Origin: Deltaproteobacteria bacterium
GTDB taxonomy: Bacteria; Bdellovibrionota_F; JAHFAK01
Assembly (NCBI GenBank): GCA_023250585.1
Contig: JAHFAK010000001.1
Span: 24,054 to 88,053, forward strand
Length of the DNA stretch: 64,000 nucleotides
Reading direction: 5' to 3'
This document shows positions 1 to 8,240 of this stretch, one piece after another. The translations under genes and the position numbers were made by a program. Position 1 is the first letter of the stretch; every line of letters starts with the position of its first letter. The notes beneath the pieces were generated by a model that was not told the DNA's origin, searched no databases, and saw nothing but the letters and a program-made list of their open reading frames with translations.

Positions 1-683
1 GCAAGAAAAGGAAGACTCCGGCGACCCTGGACCCCATGGCCAAAACCATTATCTAAGTACGCTGAAAGCGGGAAAAGATCCCATGATGGAGGAGGAATAT
101 CATCCACCTTTTGGATACGGAGTGCCCGTAAGTTACGATCAACAGAACCTTGTGTAGGAATATGCCGAACTGGATTTTTTTGAGAAAGAATTGCTCCCGT
201 TTCAGGCACAGGCTTACCATTATCTAGCAAGGAAATAAGACTTAAAAATGAAAATTCTCCTTCACCAATTATGCAATAATCTATCTCAGGATTTTCTTCA
301 AGTGTTATCTGAGCGGTAGCGGTCACATGTTCACCTCCAACGACAATTGGTCGATCTGGAAAATTTTTACGAATTTTTTTGATGAGATCTCGAGCAATTG
401 GCCATTCATGAGAAAACATACATGAGATTCCAAAATAATCAGTTTTTGGATTGAGCCGCTCCAAAACTTCATCGAGTGTAAGACCGTGAGCAAAATATTT
501 TCCTTCATGAACAGGATAAATTTGAAAGATTGATTCTCCTACTGAATCAATTGCATCTACAATGTGATCTTCTTTTTGGAGACAGGCAGCAAGATATGCA
601 AGACCTAGAGGTGGAACACAAGACCGCGAAGGAACAGCCCTTACTACAACCATTGGTGGTCGTATCAGTGTAATATAACTCAT
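1..683 (-). CDS. Radical SAM protein with N-terminal cobalamin-binding-like domain, partial (C-terminus off the window)
   Basis: The minus-strand reading starts at ATG 681-683 and stays open to the left edge, giving 227 codons of the N-terminal region. It begins MSYITLIRPPMVVVRAVPSR and continues with the PPLGLAYLAA, IVVGGEHVTATA and GEGEFSFLSL motifs typical of the domain preceding the SAM barrel in BchE/P-methylase-type radical SAM enzymes. The CxxxCxxC cluster motif would lie just beyond the edge. No DxHxxG cobalamin motif is visible, so real B12 binding is uncertain. It is a close paralogue of the complete gene at 3005-4573: the two align nearly end to end over this stretch, with roughly half the residues identical by eye. 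It is the most downstream gene seen and follows the FkbM methyltransferase by about 35 bp. The substrate is unknown. Confidence 0.85.
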   Translation of the reverse strand, partial: MSYITLIRPPMVVVRAVPSRSCVPPLGLAYLAACLQKEDHIVDAIDSVGESIFQIYPVHEGKYFAHGLTLDEVLERLNPKTDYFGISCMFSHEWPIARDLIKKIRKNFPDRPIVVGGEHVTATAQITLEENPEIDYCIIGEGEFSFLSLISLLDNGKPVPETGAILSQKNPVRHIPTQGSVDRNLRALRIQKVDDIPPPSWDLFPLSAYLDNGFGHGVQGRRSLPFL

Positions 684-718
684 ATACTATTATTGTATAT
701 ACTCTTAAAAAATTCTTA

Positions 719-1642
719 TCAAGAAACTTGTTTTTGTAGAATCAAATGAAGTCCATCTTGTTTTCGCTTTGCTCTCTCTAGCGCAATATCAATAACATCT
801 TTTGCCGAAAACGAATTCTTATGAACTGGAATATTAATTGGCTTATAGTAATATCCTAATGCTCCTAACCACTCCAAAAGATTTTTTGCACTAGTACCAA
901 ATCTTTCTAAACCTGGTGGCCAAAATTCCATAATAATGGTCGGACTGCTTTTTTGCAAAAGTCTTTTTGCTCCTTCTAATACCAAACCTTCTGCTCCTTG
1001 AATATTCATCTTGAGTACATCCAATTTCATAGTACCAACATGCTGATCAAAATAATCGTCAAGTCTTACTGAGTTGACTGAATATTCTCTATACTCGTTT
1101 TCATCTCTTTCATTATCTTTACCGTGACTTTTGAGGGATGAAGATAAATTTTCTCGAGAAAGAGAACCTGCAGAAGTAAAATTGTTGTTTGCATATAAAG
1201 TTTGATAACCATTCGAGTTAGAAACTGCCATTTCTAATAGTGAAACGTTTTTATGAGTATTCGCCTCAACATTTTTCTTGAGGATTGCAAAACACTGAGG
1301 ATCTGGTTCAAATGCATATACATGTCCTGTTTTACCCACTTGTTCAGCAGCTATTAGAGTGAGATGACCTATATTGGCACCGATATCCGCTACAAACATG
1401 CCTGGTGAAATAGTCTTACTAAAATAATCGGTTATTGGCTTCACATGATCACCAAAAACAAGCAGACGGCGAGAAACACCTAAATCAGTTGGAATAAGAA
1501 AAATTCTTTGCCCATGAAATTCCACTGATGGATTTTTTCCCAAGGTACGAATAAATATTAGATATGCCGAACTATAGAATGAAAGAAACCCCGGGATTTT
1601 ACCTATTCCCATTTTTTTAAGAAAACGAAAAAAATTTCTCAT
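719..1642 (-). CDS. FkbM family SAM-dependent methyltransferase
   Basis: A 307-residue protein with the SAM-binding motif FVADIGANIGHLTL at about residues 83-96 and the acidic strand end FEPDP at 111-115, followed by the NVSLLEMAVSNSNG and LKMNIQGAEGLVLEG segments characteristic of the FkbM family. These usually O-methylate sugars or polyketides. The ATG at 1640-1642 has a strong GGAGGAGT ribosome site and overlaps the stop of the upstream PhyH-Rieske gene (ATGA), so the two are translationally coupled. The likely role is methylation of a glycan or lipid made by this locus; the acceptor cannot be read from sequence. Confidence 0.85.
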   Translation of the reverse strand: MRNFFRFLKKMGIGKIPGFLSFYSSAYLIFIRTLGKNPSVEFHGQRIFLIPTDLGVSRRLLVFGDHVKPITDYFSKTISPGMFVADIGANIGHLTLIAAEQVGKTGHVYAFEPDPQCFAILKKNVEANTHKNVSLLEMAVSNSNGYQTLYANNNFTSAGSLSRENLSSSLKSHGKDNERDENEYREYSVNSVRLDDYFDQHVGTMKLDVLKMNIQGAEGLVLEGAKRLLQKSSPTIIMEFWPPGLERFGTSAKNLLEWLGALGYYYKPINIPVHKNSFSAKDVIDIALERAKRKQDGLHLILQKQVS

Positions 1643-3003
1643 ACTCCTCCTCTTTGTGTATGTACTTCAATCCATTCTCCATTTTCATGACACTTGAAAA
1701 AGGTAAGTGGCTTGATTGATTGACATAAACTTTTGCCTGTTGTTGAGTCAAATCGAAGGCCATGCCAAGGACATAGTATTGTTGAATCTTTAATAATTCC
1801 AGTAGCAAGATCTGCTCCCTCGTGAGGACAGAAACGATTAAATGCCATAACTCGATCATCGTATCGAGCAACGCAAATTGAATCACTTAAAGGTCTAGTC
1901 TCATTATGCACAAGATCGGTTGAACGGAATACTATAATTGAAGGATCATTCCCCGAACGCGTTTTGAGATACTGATTTTTGCTCAGAGGTATTTCTGTTG
2001 CAGGAGGAATTATGCCTCGTTTAAAACCTTTGCTTCGGGCTAAGAAAAAACGAGGGTGAGGAAATCTCTGAACTTTGGCTTTCATCCTATGATTATGCGA
2101 AAAAAATTTCACTCGCCGAAAATCGTAATAACAGAAGTTCTTATAGTAATCAGGTTTTTCAAACGTCATTCTCATGCTGATAATTAAACGTGTTTTATCT
2201 GTTTGATTAATAGTTGAAGCATGAATTTGGTCTGCCATGAATAATAAAACATCTCCAGGCTCTAAATTAAACGTAATTCCTCTACCTAAATGATAATGAG
2301 GATCTATCTCTTGTTTTTCATTACAGGCAAGCTGTTTGCCCCACATGGTTGGATAAAATGTCAAACCATTAAATTCAGAGACATGTCCAATGGCACACCA
2401 AAGATTTACAGTATTAAATGCATGAAAAAACCAGGAATCCTGATGAGGCCCGTGAAGGGTTACTTTACCACGACCAATTGTTTTTGCTAAATGCCGGAGA
2501 CTTACTAACTCACGAGACATAACATCATATGGATACATCATTCGTATATTTGGGCCTGTCTCTACATAAAACGGAGTTCTCCTTGCCAAAGTAAAAAAAT
2601 TAAACCGTGCCATAATATTGAGGGCAAGCTCGGGAATTACTTTTTCGGTTTCCTCATAAAATTTGCTAAGGCTTTTGGCAGGTAAAACTTCATGAATTTT
2701 TTCTATACCGTGTTTTTTAACATAACTTACAGCGCCTTCATTACAAACGATCATGAGTGCTCGCAAGATTTCAGCAACAACGGTATCGTGCATTGCAATA
2801 TTTTGAAGACACCGGCGGATCACAACGATTTCACCATGTTTAATCCGCTCAATTATTTCTTGAGAAGAAATTAATTCCATTGTATCGAAGTTATGTGACT
2901 CTAGTAAAACCACGCCTTGAAAATCACGAACATCCCAAGAAAAAACATTAATCTTTTTCAGAAAATAACGTCTCAAATATGCAGGCATTTGTTGTAAACT
3001 CAT
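1639..3003 (-). CDS. PhyH-like Fe(II)/2-oxoglutarate dioxygenase fused to a C-terminal Rieske [2Fe-2S] domain
   Basis: A 454-residue protein counted from ATG 3001-3003; a TTG at 3027 could add eight residues. The N-terminal two thirds is a phytanoyl-CoA-dioxygenase-type double-stranded beta-helix: the HQD triad part (His187, Asp189), distal His261 in the segment ADQIHASTINQ, and Arg272 in TRLIISMRM for 2-oxoglutarate. Residues about 355-454 form a Rieske ferredoxin domain with both iron-ligand pairs, CPH (Cys392, His394) and CPWH (Cys411, His414). The start was chosen because it lies one base after the stop of the upstream radical SAM gene. PhyH enzymes do not normally need an electron-transfer domain, so the fusion is odd. 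A hydroxylase acting on a lipid or sugar is likely; the substrate is unknown. Confidence 0.85.
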   Translation of the reverse strand: MSLQQMPAYLRRYFLKKINVFSWDVRDFQGVVLLESHNFDTMELISSQEIIERIKHGEIVVIRRCLQNIAMHDTVVAEILRALMIVCNEGAVSYVKKHGIEKIHEVLPAKSLSKFYEETEKVIPELALNIMARFNFFTLARRTPFYVETGPNIRMMYPYDVMSRELVSLRHLAKTIGRGKVTLHGPHQDSWFFHAFNTVNLWCAIGHVSEFNGLTFYPTMWGKQLACNEKQEIDPHYHLGRGITFNLEPGDVLLFMADQIHASTINQTDKTRLIISMRMTFEKPDYYKNFCYYDFRRVKFFSHNHRMKAKVQRFPHPRFFLARSKGFKRGIIPPATEIPLSKNQYLKTRSGNDPSIIVFRSTDLVHNETRPLSDSICVARYDDRVMAFNRFCPHEGADLATGIIKDSTILCPWHGLRFDSTTGKSLCQSIKPLTFFKCHENGEWIEVHTQRGGV

Positions 3004-3004
3004 A

Positions 3005-4573
3005 TTATCGTAAAAAAACCTTTTCAAAAGGATCTTTAAAAATTTTATTAAACAACTTACTGATAAGCGCCTTAAGAGATGCCTCCATACGAGACTCTTC
3101 TTTTTTTCCCATCACAATATTAAACAGGGGTTTGAAAAATCTTTGTGGACGTCTCACAAAGCTCACTGAATAAAAAAGCAGAAGACCAAAAATACGATAC
3201 AAAGCTAGCTCTCTATGAGAAATATCATCCGACCATGATACTGATTTTGAAATATTTGAGGTTGTTGCTAAAGACCAGAAATACTCATCATGGTATTCGG
3301 GTAAACGTCCTGTAGCTCTTAAGTGATCATAGATTTCAGTTCCTGGATATGGAATATATCCTGAGATAGTTGTTTCATGTACTCCCAACCATGCTATTTC
3401 TACTAAAAACTTCATTGTCTGCCATACTTCTCTATGCGTTTCTCCAGGAAAACCTAATATAGTATTACTCTTGATTACCATGCCTTTTTTAAGACATCCT
3501 TTCATTGATTTTTTCATAGAATGAAGGTTCACCTTCTTTTTTATTCTCGCAAGTACTGTAGGCGACCCACTTTCTGGGGCATAATTTAAATTACGGCACC
3601 CTGATGTATAAAGAAGTTCTGCAACTTCTTCATCAATCGCTTCTGACCGTGTACCACTAGGCAGTTGCCAGGTAAATTGGTGTTTTCTTTTAAGAATAAG
3701 ATTGCAAAATTCTACAATCCAATTTTTCTTAACAATTGCCGTGAGGTCATAAAAACTAAAATTTTCTGCTTTATACCGATCAAGATACAATTCCATTTCT
3801 GATAAAACTTTTTCAGGTTTTCGTGCAACCCATCGGGTACTCCACATTTGAGGACTAGAACAAAAAGTACATTGATACGGGCATCCACGTGTGGCAAGCA
3901 TCGGCATATTTCGACCACGATTAACGCCGTAACCAAAGTTGTGGTCAAGATATTCTTCTAATCGAATAAGATCCCATGCAGGTAGGGGTATATCATCAAT
4001 ATCATGTACTCGAAGATTAAAGAGATATTTATCAACGGGACCGGAGCGATGTGGCTTTATAGGATTTGATTTTGTAATAACAGCAGGAAGCCCTTCTCCG
4101 TTTTCACCTAAAGATAAAGCGCCTACAAGTCGAGTAAAATGCAACTCCCCCTCTCCTAATACACATGCATCGACTTCTTGAAAATTTTTTAAAATCCATG
4201 AAGCAGTAGCCGTTACATGTTCTCCCCCACAAATGATAGGCTTATGAGGGAATCGAAGCTTTAACTTTTTAATGACCTGATACGCAAGAGGCCACTCTAC
4301 GGAGAACATAGCTGAAACACCAATGATATCGAAATTATCATCAACCCTTTCAACAATTTCATCAGGGGTAAGACCATGAATAATATGACGCCCATTATTA
4401 ATAGGTGTCATTTGAAATATTGATTCTCCAACTGCATCGATAATTTTAACCTCATGTCCTGCTTCTCGTAAACTTGATGCAATATACCCAAGCCCAAGTG
4501 GTGGACACGTGGATCGAGACTGAACAAGTCTCACAACAATCATTGGAGGACGAATTAAGATAACTCGACTCAT
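3005..4573 (-). CDS. Radical SAM protein, BchE/B12-binding-like architecture
   Basis: A 522-residue protein. Residues 1-200 resemble a cobalamin-binding Rossmann domain (ILIRPPMIVV, PPLGLGYIASSLREAGHEV, ICGGEHVTATA, LGEGELHFTRL) but lack a clear DxHxxG motif. The radical SAM barrel follows, with the 4Fe-4S motif Cys231-x3-Cys235-x2-Cys238, then NYAPESGSPTVL and NTILGFPGETHREV, typical of the Elp3/MiaB/NifB-like barrel. Family members carry out methylations, cyclisations or carbon-skeleton changes on lipids and tetrapyrroles. The start ATG overlaps the stop of the upstream SDR (TAATG). It is paralogous to the partial gene at the left edge, with an FkbM methyltransferase and a PhyH-Rieske oxygenase between them, which suggests one modification pathway. 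The substrate is unknown. Confidence 0.85.
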   Translation of the reverse strand: MSRVILIRPPMIVVRLVQSRSTCPPLGLGYIASSLREAGHEVKIIDAVGESIFQMTPINNGRHIIHGLTPDEIVERVDDNFDIIGVSAMFSVEWPLAYQVIKKLKLRFPHKPIICGGEHVTATASWILKNFQEVDACVLGEGELHFTRLVGALSLGENGEGLPAVITKSNPIKPHRSGPVDKYLFNLRVHDIDDIPLPAWDLIRLEEYLDHNFGYGVNRGRNMPMLATRGCPYQCTFCSSPQMWSTRWVARKPEKVLSEMELYLDRYKAENFSFYDLTAIVKKNWIVEFCNLILKRKHQFTWQLPSGTRSEAIDEEVAELLYTSGCRNLNYAPESGSPTVLARIKKKVNLHSMKKSMKGCLKKGMVIKSNTILGFPGETHREVWQTMKFLVEIAWLGVHETTISGYIPYPGTEIYDHLRATGRLPEYHDEYFWSLATTSNISKSVSWSDDISHRELALYRIFGLLLFYSVSFVRRPQRFFKPLFNIVMGKKEESRMEASLKALISKLFNKIFKDPFEKVFLR

Positions 4574-5325
4574 TAGTCAGTTCTTCCTATATGATACCCG
4601 CCATCGACGGGTAATGTTACGCCCGTAATCCACGAAGAATCATCGGAAAGTAAAAAAAGTACTGCGCGAGCAATATCATGTATTGAACCAAATCTTCCTA
4701 AAGCATGACTCTTTTTCAGTGCTTCATGTTCGTCATCTGATAATGCTGATAGATAATTTTCTACCAATGGAGTTTCTACATACCCTGGGCAGACACAATT
4801 TGCTCTAATATTATGTTTAGCATAGTCAATAGCAATTGATTGAGTCAGCCCAACAAGACCCCATTTACTTGACATATACGATGCACGTTCTTTCAGTGCA
4901 CAAATTCCTGCAATAGATGAAATATTGACAATACTTCCCGCGCCTACCGAAATCATATGCTCAAGCGCTGCCTTAGAACAATTAAACACTCCGGTGAGAT
5001 TTGTCGCAATGGTTTTTTCCCAATCATCAAAACTGGTATTTCCAAGAACATTACGGGATGGGTTAATACCGGCGTTATTCACAAGTCCAGTGACAGCATG
5101 CCCCTCTTTTTTAAGATGTTCAAAAAGTTTTGTAACATCTTCGGGAATGCTTATATCACATACATTGGTAATAAGTGACGAAGATCTTTTGAGAGAAGCT
5201 AATTTTTCTTCTGTACGACCAATAGCATAAACAGTTGCTCCTTCATGTACAAGATCATAGGTAATTTGTTTTCCAATACCTGAACCTGCACCGGTAACGA
5301 CGATCGTTTTTTCTTTAAATCGCAT
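4573..5325 (-). CDS. Short-chain dehydrogenase/reductase (FabG-like)
   Basis: A 250-residue classical SDR. It has the dinucleotide-binding TGAGSGIGKQ (residues 11-20), NNAG (83-86), and the catalytic Ser137, Tyr150 and Lys154 in the YMSSK motif, then CPGYVETPL and a C-terminal WITGVTLPVDGG. Length and motif order match the FabG/gluconate-dehydrogenase group of NAD(P)-dependent oxidoreductases. It sits three bases downstream of a dehydroquinate-synthase-like gene and overlaps the following radical SAM gene, so it probably reduces or oxidises an intermediate of the same pathway. Generic FabG function in fatty-acid synthesis is less likely given the context. Confidence 0.85.
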   Translation of the reverse strand: MRFKEKTIVVTGAGSGIGKQITYDLVHEGATVYAIGRTEEKLASLKRSSSLITNVCDISIPEDVTKLFEHLKKEGHAVTGLVNNAGINPSRNVLGNTSFDDWEKTIATNLTGVFNCSKAALEHMISVGAGSIVNISSIAGICALKERASYMSSKWGLVGLTQSIAIDYAKHNIRANCVCPGYVETPLVENYLSALSDDEHEALKKSHALGRFGSIHDIARAVLFLLSDDSSWITGVTLPVDGGYHIGRTD

Positions 5326-5327
5326 AA

Positions 5328-6452
5328 CTATACATCTTGTTTCAATTTATTCCAATGATCAATCCAAATATTATCATGAGTATCAAAAAAACGCGTTAGG
5401 AAATTTTTTACTCTATCTGGTTCTACCATATAAAAAGGTGAACCATTATTGTTATAGGGTAGTGCAATATCTTTAATAAGAACAAGACCTATTTTTTCGC
5501 TGGATGATTTTTTATCTCCTCGCATAAGCGCTGTTATAGCTTCTGCATCGATTCCTTGCTGAACTCGTCTATTAAGAGCTAAACGATTCATAAGTATAAC
5601 AACATAATCTTTGAGTTCTGATGAAATTATACTCTGCTCTACACTAAAAGTAAGAGCCATCATGATACCAGCAGCGATCGCATCTCCATGGCTTACCTCG
5701 TAATGAGAATATTTTTCAAGCGCATGGCCAAACGTATGCCCTAGATTGCTTGCTAATGGATCTTGTCGTCGTATCTTAATTCTCACATTAATTGTTTCTC
5801 GTACAATTTCTATCATTACATCATCCGATGGTACTTCTTTATAGGCCATGAGAAGATCAAGAAGACGATGCGATCCGAGTAATCCATATTTAAATACCTC
5901 AGAAAATCCTTGTCTCATTTGATACGGTGAATTCGTATGAAGTAAGGTTACATTGTTGTATACAACACGAGGAAGATAGAGTGTGCCTAATAAATTTTTT
6001 GAGTACTCTGTATTAATACACGTTTTACCTGCAGTCGCTGCATCAGCTTGACCAATTAACGTCGTAGGAATCATCATAAGAGGAATGCCTCTCATATATA
6101 CTGAAGCAAGAAATGAAATCGCATCAAGAATTGTTCCACCCCCAAGAGCAACAATTAAATCATCTCGCGAACATTTTAAATGAGCAAGATGATCAACTAA
6201 GAAAGCAAATGATCTAAGATCTTTTGATGCTTCTTCTGCTTTTAGAAATATAATCCCTTCTAAAGGAAAAAAATTGTGCAATTTTTTTTGTAAAGCGGGT
6301 AACCACGTATTTCTCAAAGCTTCGTCACAAAAGACAATCACTTTTCCGGGTTGTTTTGTAAGAATATTAAGCGTAAGTTCATCAAAGCTTTTTGTTTTAT
6401 CAAGAATAAAACGCACTGTTTGTGTCTCAGTAACTGATTCTTCAAAAATCAT
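5328..6452 (-). CDS. Sugar-phosphate cyclase / 3-dehydroquinate synthase-like enzyme, divergent
   Basis: A 374-residue member of the DHQ synthase superfamily. Visible landmarks are the NAD-binding ALGGGTILDAISF (about 102-114), PTTLIGQADAATAGKTCIN with Lys143, and the zinc ligands Glu185 (SEVFKYG), His239 (NLGHTFGH) and His255 (SHGDAIA). The segment before the NLGHT motif reads RRQDPLASNLGHT. It is shorter than in AroB and lacks the usual xLRxxLN arginine that contacts the substrate. True AroB function is therefore doubtful, and another cyclised or reduced polyol phosphate is more likely (compare valiolone or inosose synthases). It lies in a compact block with kinase-like, GAPDH-like and CDP-alcohol transferase genes. 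Confidence 0.75.
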   Translation of the reverse strand: MIFEESVTETQTVRFILDKTKSFDELTLNILTKQPGKVIVFCDEALRNTWLPALQKKLHNFFPLEGIIFLKAEEASKDLRSFAFLVDHLAHLKCSRDDLIVALGGGTILDAISFLASVYMRGIPLMMIPTTLIGQADAATAGKTCINTEYSKNLLGTLYLPRVVYNNVTLLHTNSPYQMRQGFSEVFKYGLLGSHRLLDLLMAYKEVPSDDVMIEIVRETINVRIKIRRQDPLASNLGHTFGHALEKYSHYEVSHGDAIAAGIMMALTFSVEQSIISSELKDYVVILMNRLALNRRVQQGIDAEAITALMRGDKKSSSEKIGLVLIKDIALPYNNNGSPFYMVEPDRVKNFLTRFFDTHDNIWIDHWNKLKQDV

Positions 6453-6466
6453 ATTTTCTCATGATG

Positions 6467-7177
6467 CTATAAGAGAAAGAGTTTTTCTCTTTCTCTTTGT
6501 TGTTCTATTTCTTTGATTTTATTGACTCGTGTAACAAAAGCATCAAAATTGCCTTGTATAAGATTATGTTCGCCGAGTATCGAAAAAAGACGAGGCATTG
6601 TACTCATGTATATAGGGTCCATTTTTAAAAAATCAGCAGCAAAGTGGTAGCCTAATTGTTGAGGTTCCATGCATGAAAAAAAATCTTTTAAAATTTTTTT
6701 TTCATGCTCACACGCAAGTGAAAGACGTACATCATAGTAAGAATCTACCCACGGTGGAGTAAAATCAACATAAGCCAGTTCGACTCCATTCCATACAAAG
6801 TTTTTAATGTGAGGATCAAAATTCAATCGAGCGTTTTGTGCTTTACGGAGAATACTAAAAATCCTGTCGAGAACTTTTTTTTCCGGGAGCAGATCATTAG
6901 GTGCTATTTTCCTCATATATTGTAAAATATTTGGACCTTTAAACTCACATATATAGATGAGACGTTCTTGATTTGCTTCTGATTTATATATTTCTGGTAC
7001 GGGAATTCCAGCACTTGTTAGTTTTGTAACGTAGTGAATAATAGCTTTCTCAAGATCACACCAGTGAATTCCCAAGTGAACATTTAGGCGAGTTTCCTTA
7101 CGGATACATTCACGACCTTCAAAATGTACTGTAGAAAATTTAGAATCTTGAACGCTATAACGATTTAATTCTTCCAT
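6467..7177 (-). CDS. Kinase-like protein (LPS/aminoglycoside kinase-type fold), function unknown
   Basis: A 236-residue soluble protein. Traces of a protein-kinase-like fold are visible: an N-lobe with RECIRKE, a hinge-like segment LIYICEFKGPNIL, and a catalytic-loop-like NFDPHIKNFVW followed by the DFG-like VDFTPP. This is the spacing seen in Kdo/heptose kinases and in small uncharacterised families linked to glycan loci. The usual HxDxxxxN loop appears as DPHIKN, so activity is uncertain. Its start overlaps the end of the GAPDH-like gene by 13 bp, and it precedes the cyclase-like gene, which suggests that it phosphorylates a sugar or polyol in that pathway. Confidence 0.6.
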   Translation of the reverse strand: MEELNRYSVQDSKFSTVHFEGRECIRKETRLNVHLGIHWCDLEKAIIHYVTKLTSAGIPVPEIYKSEANQERLIYICEFKGPNILQYMRKIAPNDLLPEKKVLDRIFSILRKAQNARLNFDPHIKNFVWNGVELAYVDFTPPWVDSYYDVRLSLACEHEKKILKDFFSCMEPQQLGYHFAADFLKMDPIYMSTMPRLFSILGEHNLIQGNFDAFVTRVNKIKEIEQQREREKLFLL

Positions 7178-8214
7178 TGCCCAATATATCTTACTAAATC
7201 AACAACACGTGATGAATATCCCCATTCGTTGTCATACCACAAAACCATTTTCAGATAATTGTGTTCATTCATATAAATCCATCGGTGATCTATGACAGCT
7301 GAATAGCTTGATCCAGTAAAGTCTGTAGAAACAAGCGCTTCTTTATTATTAAAGAATATATTCCATTTCTGATTTTTTTCTTCCTCTTCAAATACTGATT
7401 GAATGGTATCAACATTGACTTTTTCCTCGAGCTCAACGGAAAGATCAGCAGAAGAAACAATCATTGTTGGAATACGATATGACATAGATAAAAATTTTCC
7501 CGTAAGGTTTTTAAGTACTTTACATGAAGCAGAAATTGCAGATGTTGTTTTTGGTATTAATGAATTCGTACTTCCTCTTCCTAACGCATAATGATCATGA
7601 ATTTTCCCCGGCGTAGCATAAGAAATCGAAGGACCATCAAGGAGATTCTGATAATTTAACCATGGATGTAGGGTAGTCAAAAATCCATGTTTAATTCCAA
7701 ATTTTTTATCGAGCACATGTGCTGTCGGTGAAAAAGCATTGGCATCGCAGATACTACTTGAAATAAGAAAATGACGTTCTGGCTTGAAATCATCATGATT
7801 AACTCCTAAGATAATTGCAATATCAACTTCATCTTCTTGAGGAGCATTCGTAACAATGCAATGACGAACTCCTTGTGTTTTCAGTTTCCGTGCATTGATA
7901 AGATTCTGCTTAACCCCAGAAGAATCAATGACAATATCAACTCCTTCTTTATTCCATGGAACATCAGAAATATTTTCATGACGATACACGCGCAATTTTT
8001 TTTCGTTTCCTATAGTAATTGTATCTCCTGTTACTGCAATACTCTTCTCAAGACGTCCATATGTTGAATCATACTTAATAAGATAAGCAATATTATTAAT
8101 ATCTGGGTTAATATCGTTGATACAAACAATATCAATATCAGGATGCTCAAGCGTAATACGTAATACCGCTCGCCCTATTCTTCCTAGACCGTTAATACCT
8201 ACTTTAAAACTCAT
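7165..8214 (-). CDS. Glyceraldehyde-3-phosphate dehydrogenase-like enzyme with altered phosphate site
   Basis: A 349-residue GAPDH-superfamily protein. The start at ATG 8212-8214 is chosen because of a GAAAGGAA ribosome site and the immediate GAPDH start MSFKVGINGLGRIGR. A longer reading to 8358 would add 48 non-homologous residues and overlap the upstream gene. NAD-binding GxGxxG, catalytic Cys156, His183 (TLHPWLNYQ) and the C-terminal WYDNEWGYSSRVVDLV are kept. The canonical SCTTN, however, reads ICDAN, and STGAA reads TTSAI, so residues that bind inorganic phosphate in glycolytic GAPDH are changed. A specialised aldehyde dehydrogenase for another phosphorylated or non-phosphorylated aldehyde is more likely than housekeeping Gap. 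Confidence 0.8.
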   Translation of the reverse strand: MSFKVGINGLGRIGRAVLRITLEHPDIDIVCINDINPDINNIAYLIKYDSTYGRLEKSIAVTGDTITIGNEKKLRVYRHENISDVPWNKEGVDIVIDSSGVKQNLINARKLKTQGVRHCIVTNAPQEDEVDIAIILGVNHDDFKPERHFLISSSICDANAFSPTAHVLDKKFGIKHGFLTTLHPWLNYQNLLDGPSISYATPGKIHDHYALGRGSTNSLIPKTTSAISASCKVLKNLTGKFLSMSYRIPTMIVSSADLSVELEEKVNVDTIQSVFEEEEKNQKWNIFFNNKEALVSTDFTGSSYSAVIDHRWIYMNEHNYLKMVLWYDNEWGYSSRVVDLVRYIGQWKN

Positions 8215-8240
8215 ATTAATTCCTTTCGTAAAGAGCATTA

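Noticed and set aside
1639-3003. Two separate genes (dioxygenase and Rieske protein) joined by an assembly error
   Set aside because: The reading frame is continuous with a normal linker and no internal stop or start signal at the junction, so a real fusion is preferred.
5328-6452. Housekeeping aroB (3-dehydroquinate synthase)
   Set aside because: No other shikimate genes are nearby and the substrate-Arg segment is missing; a specialised cyclase-like enzyme fits better.
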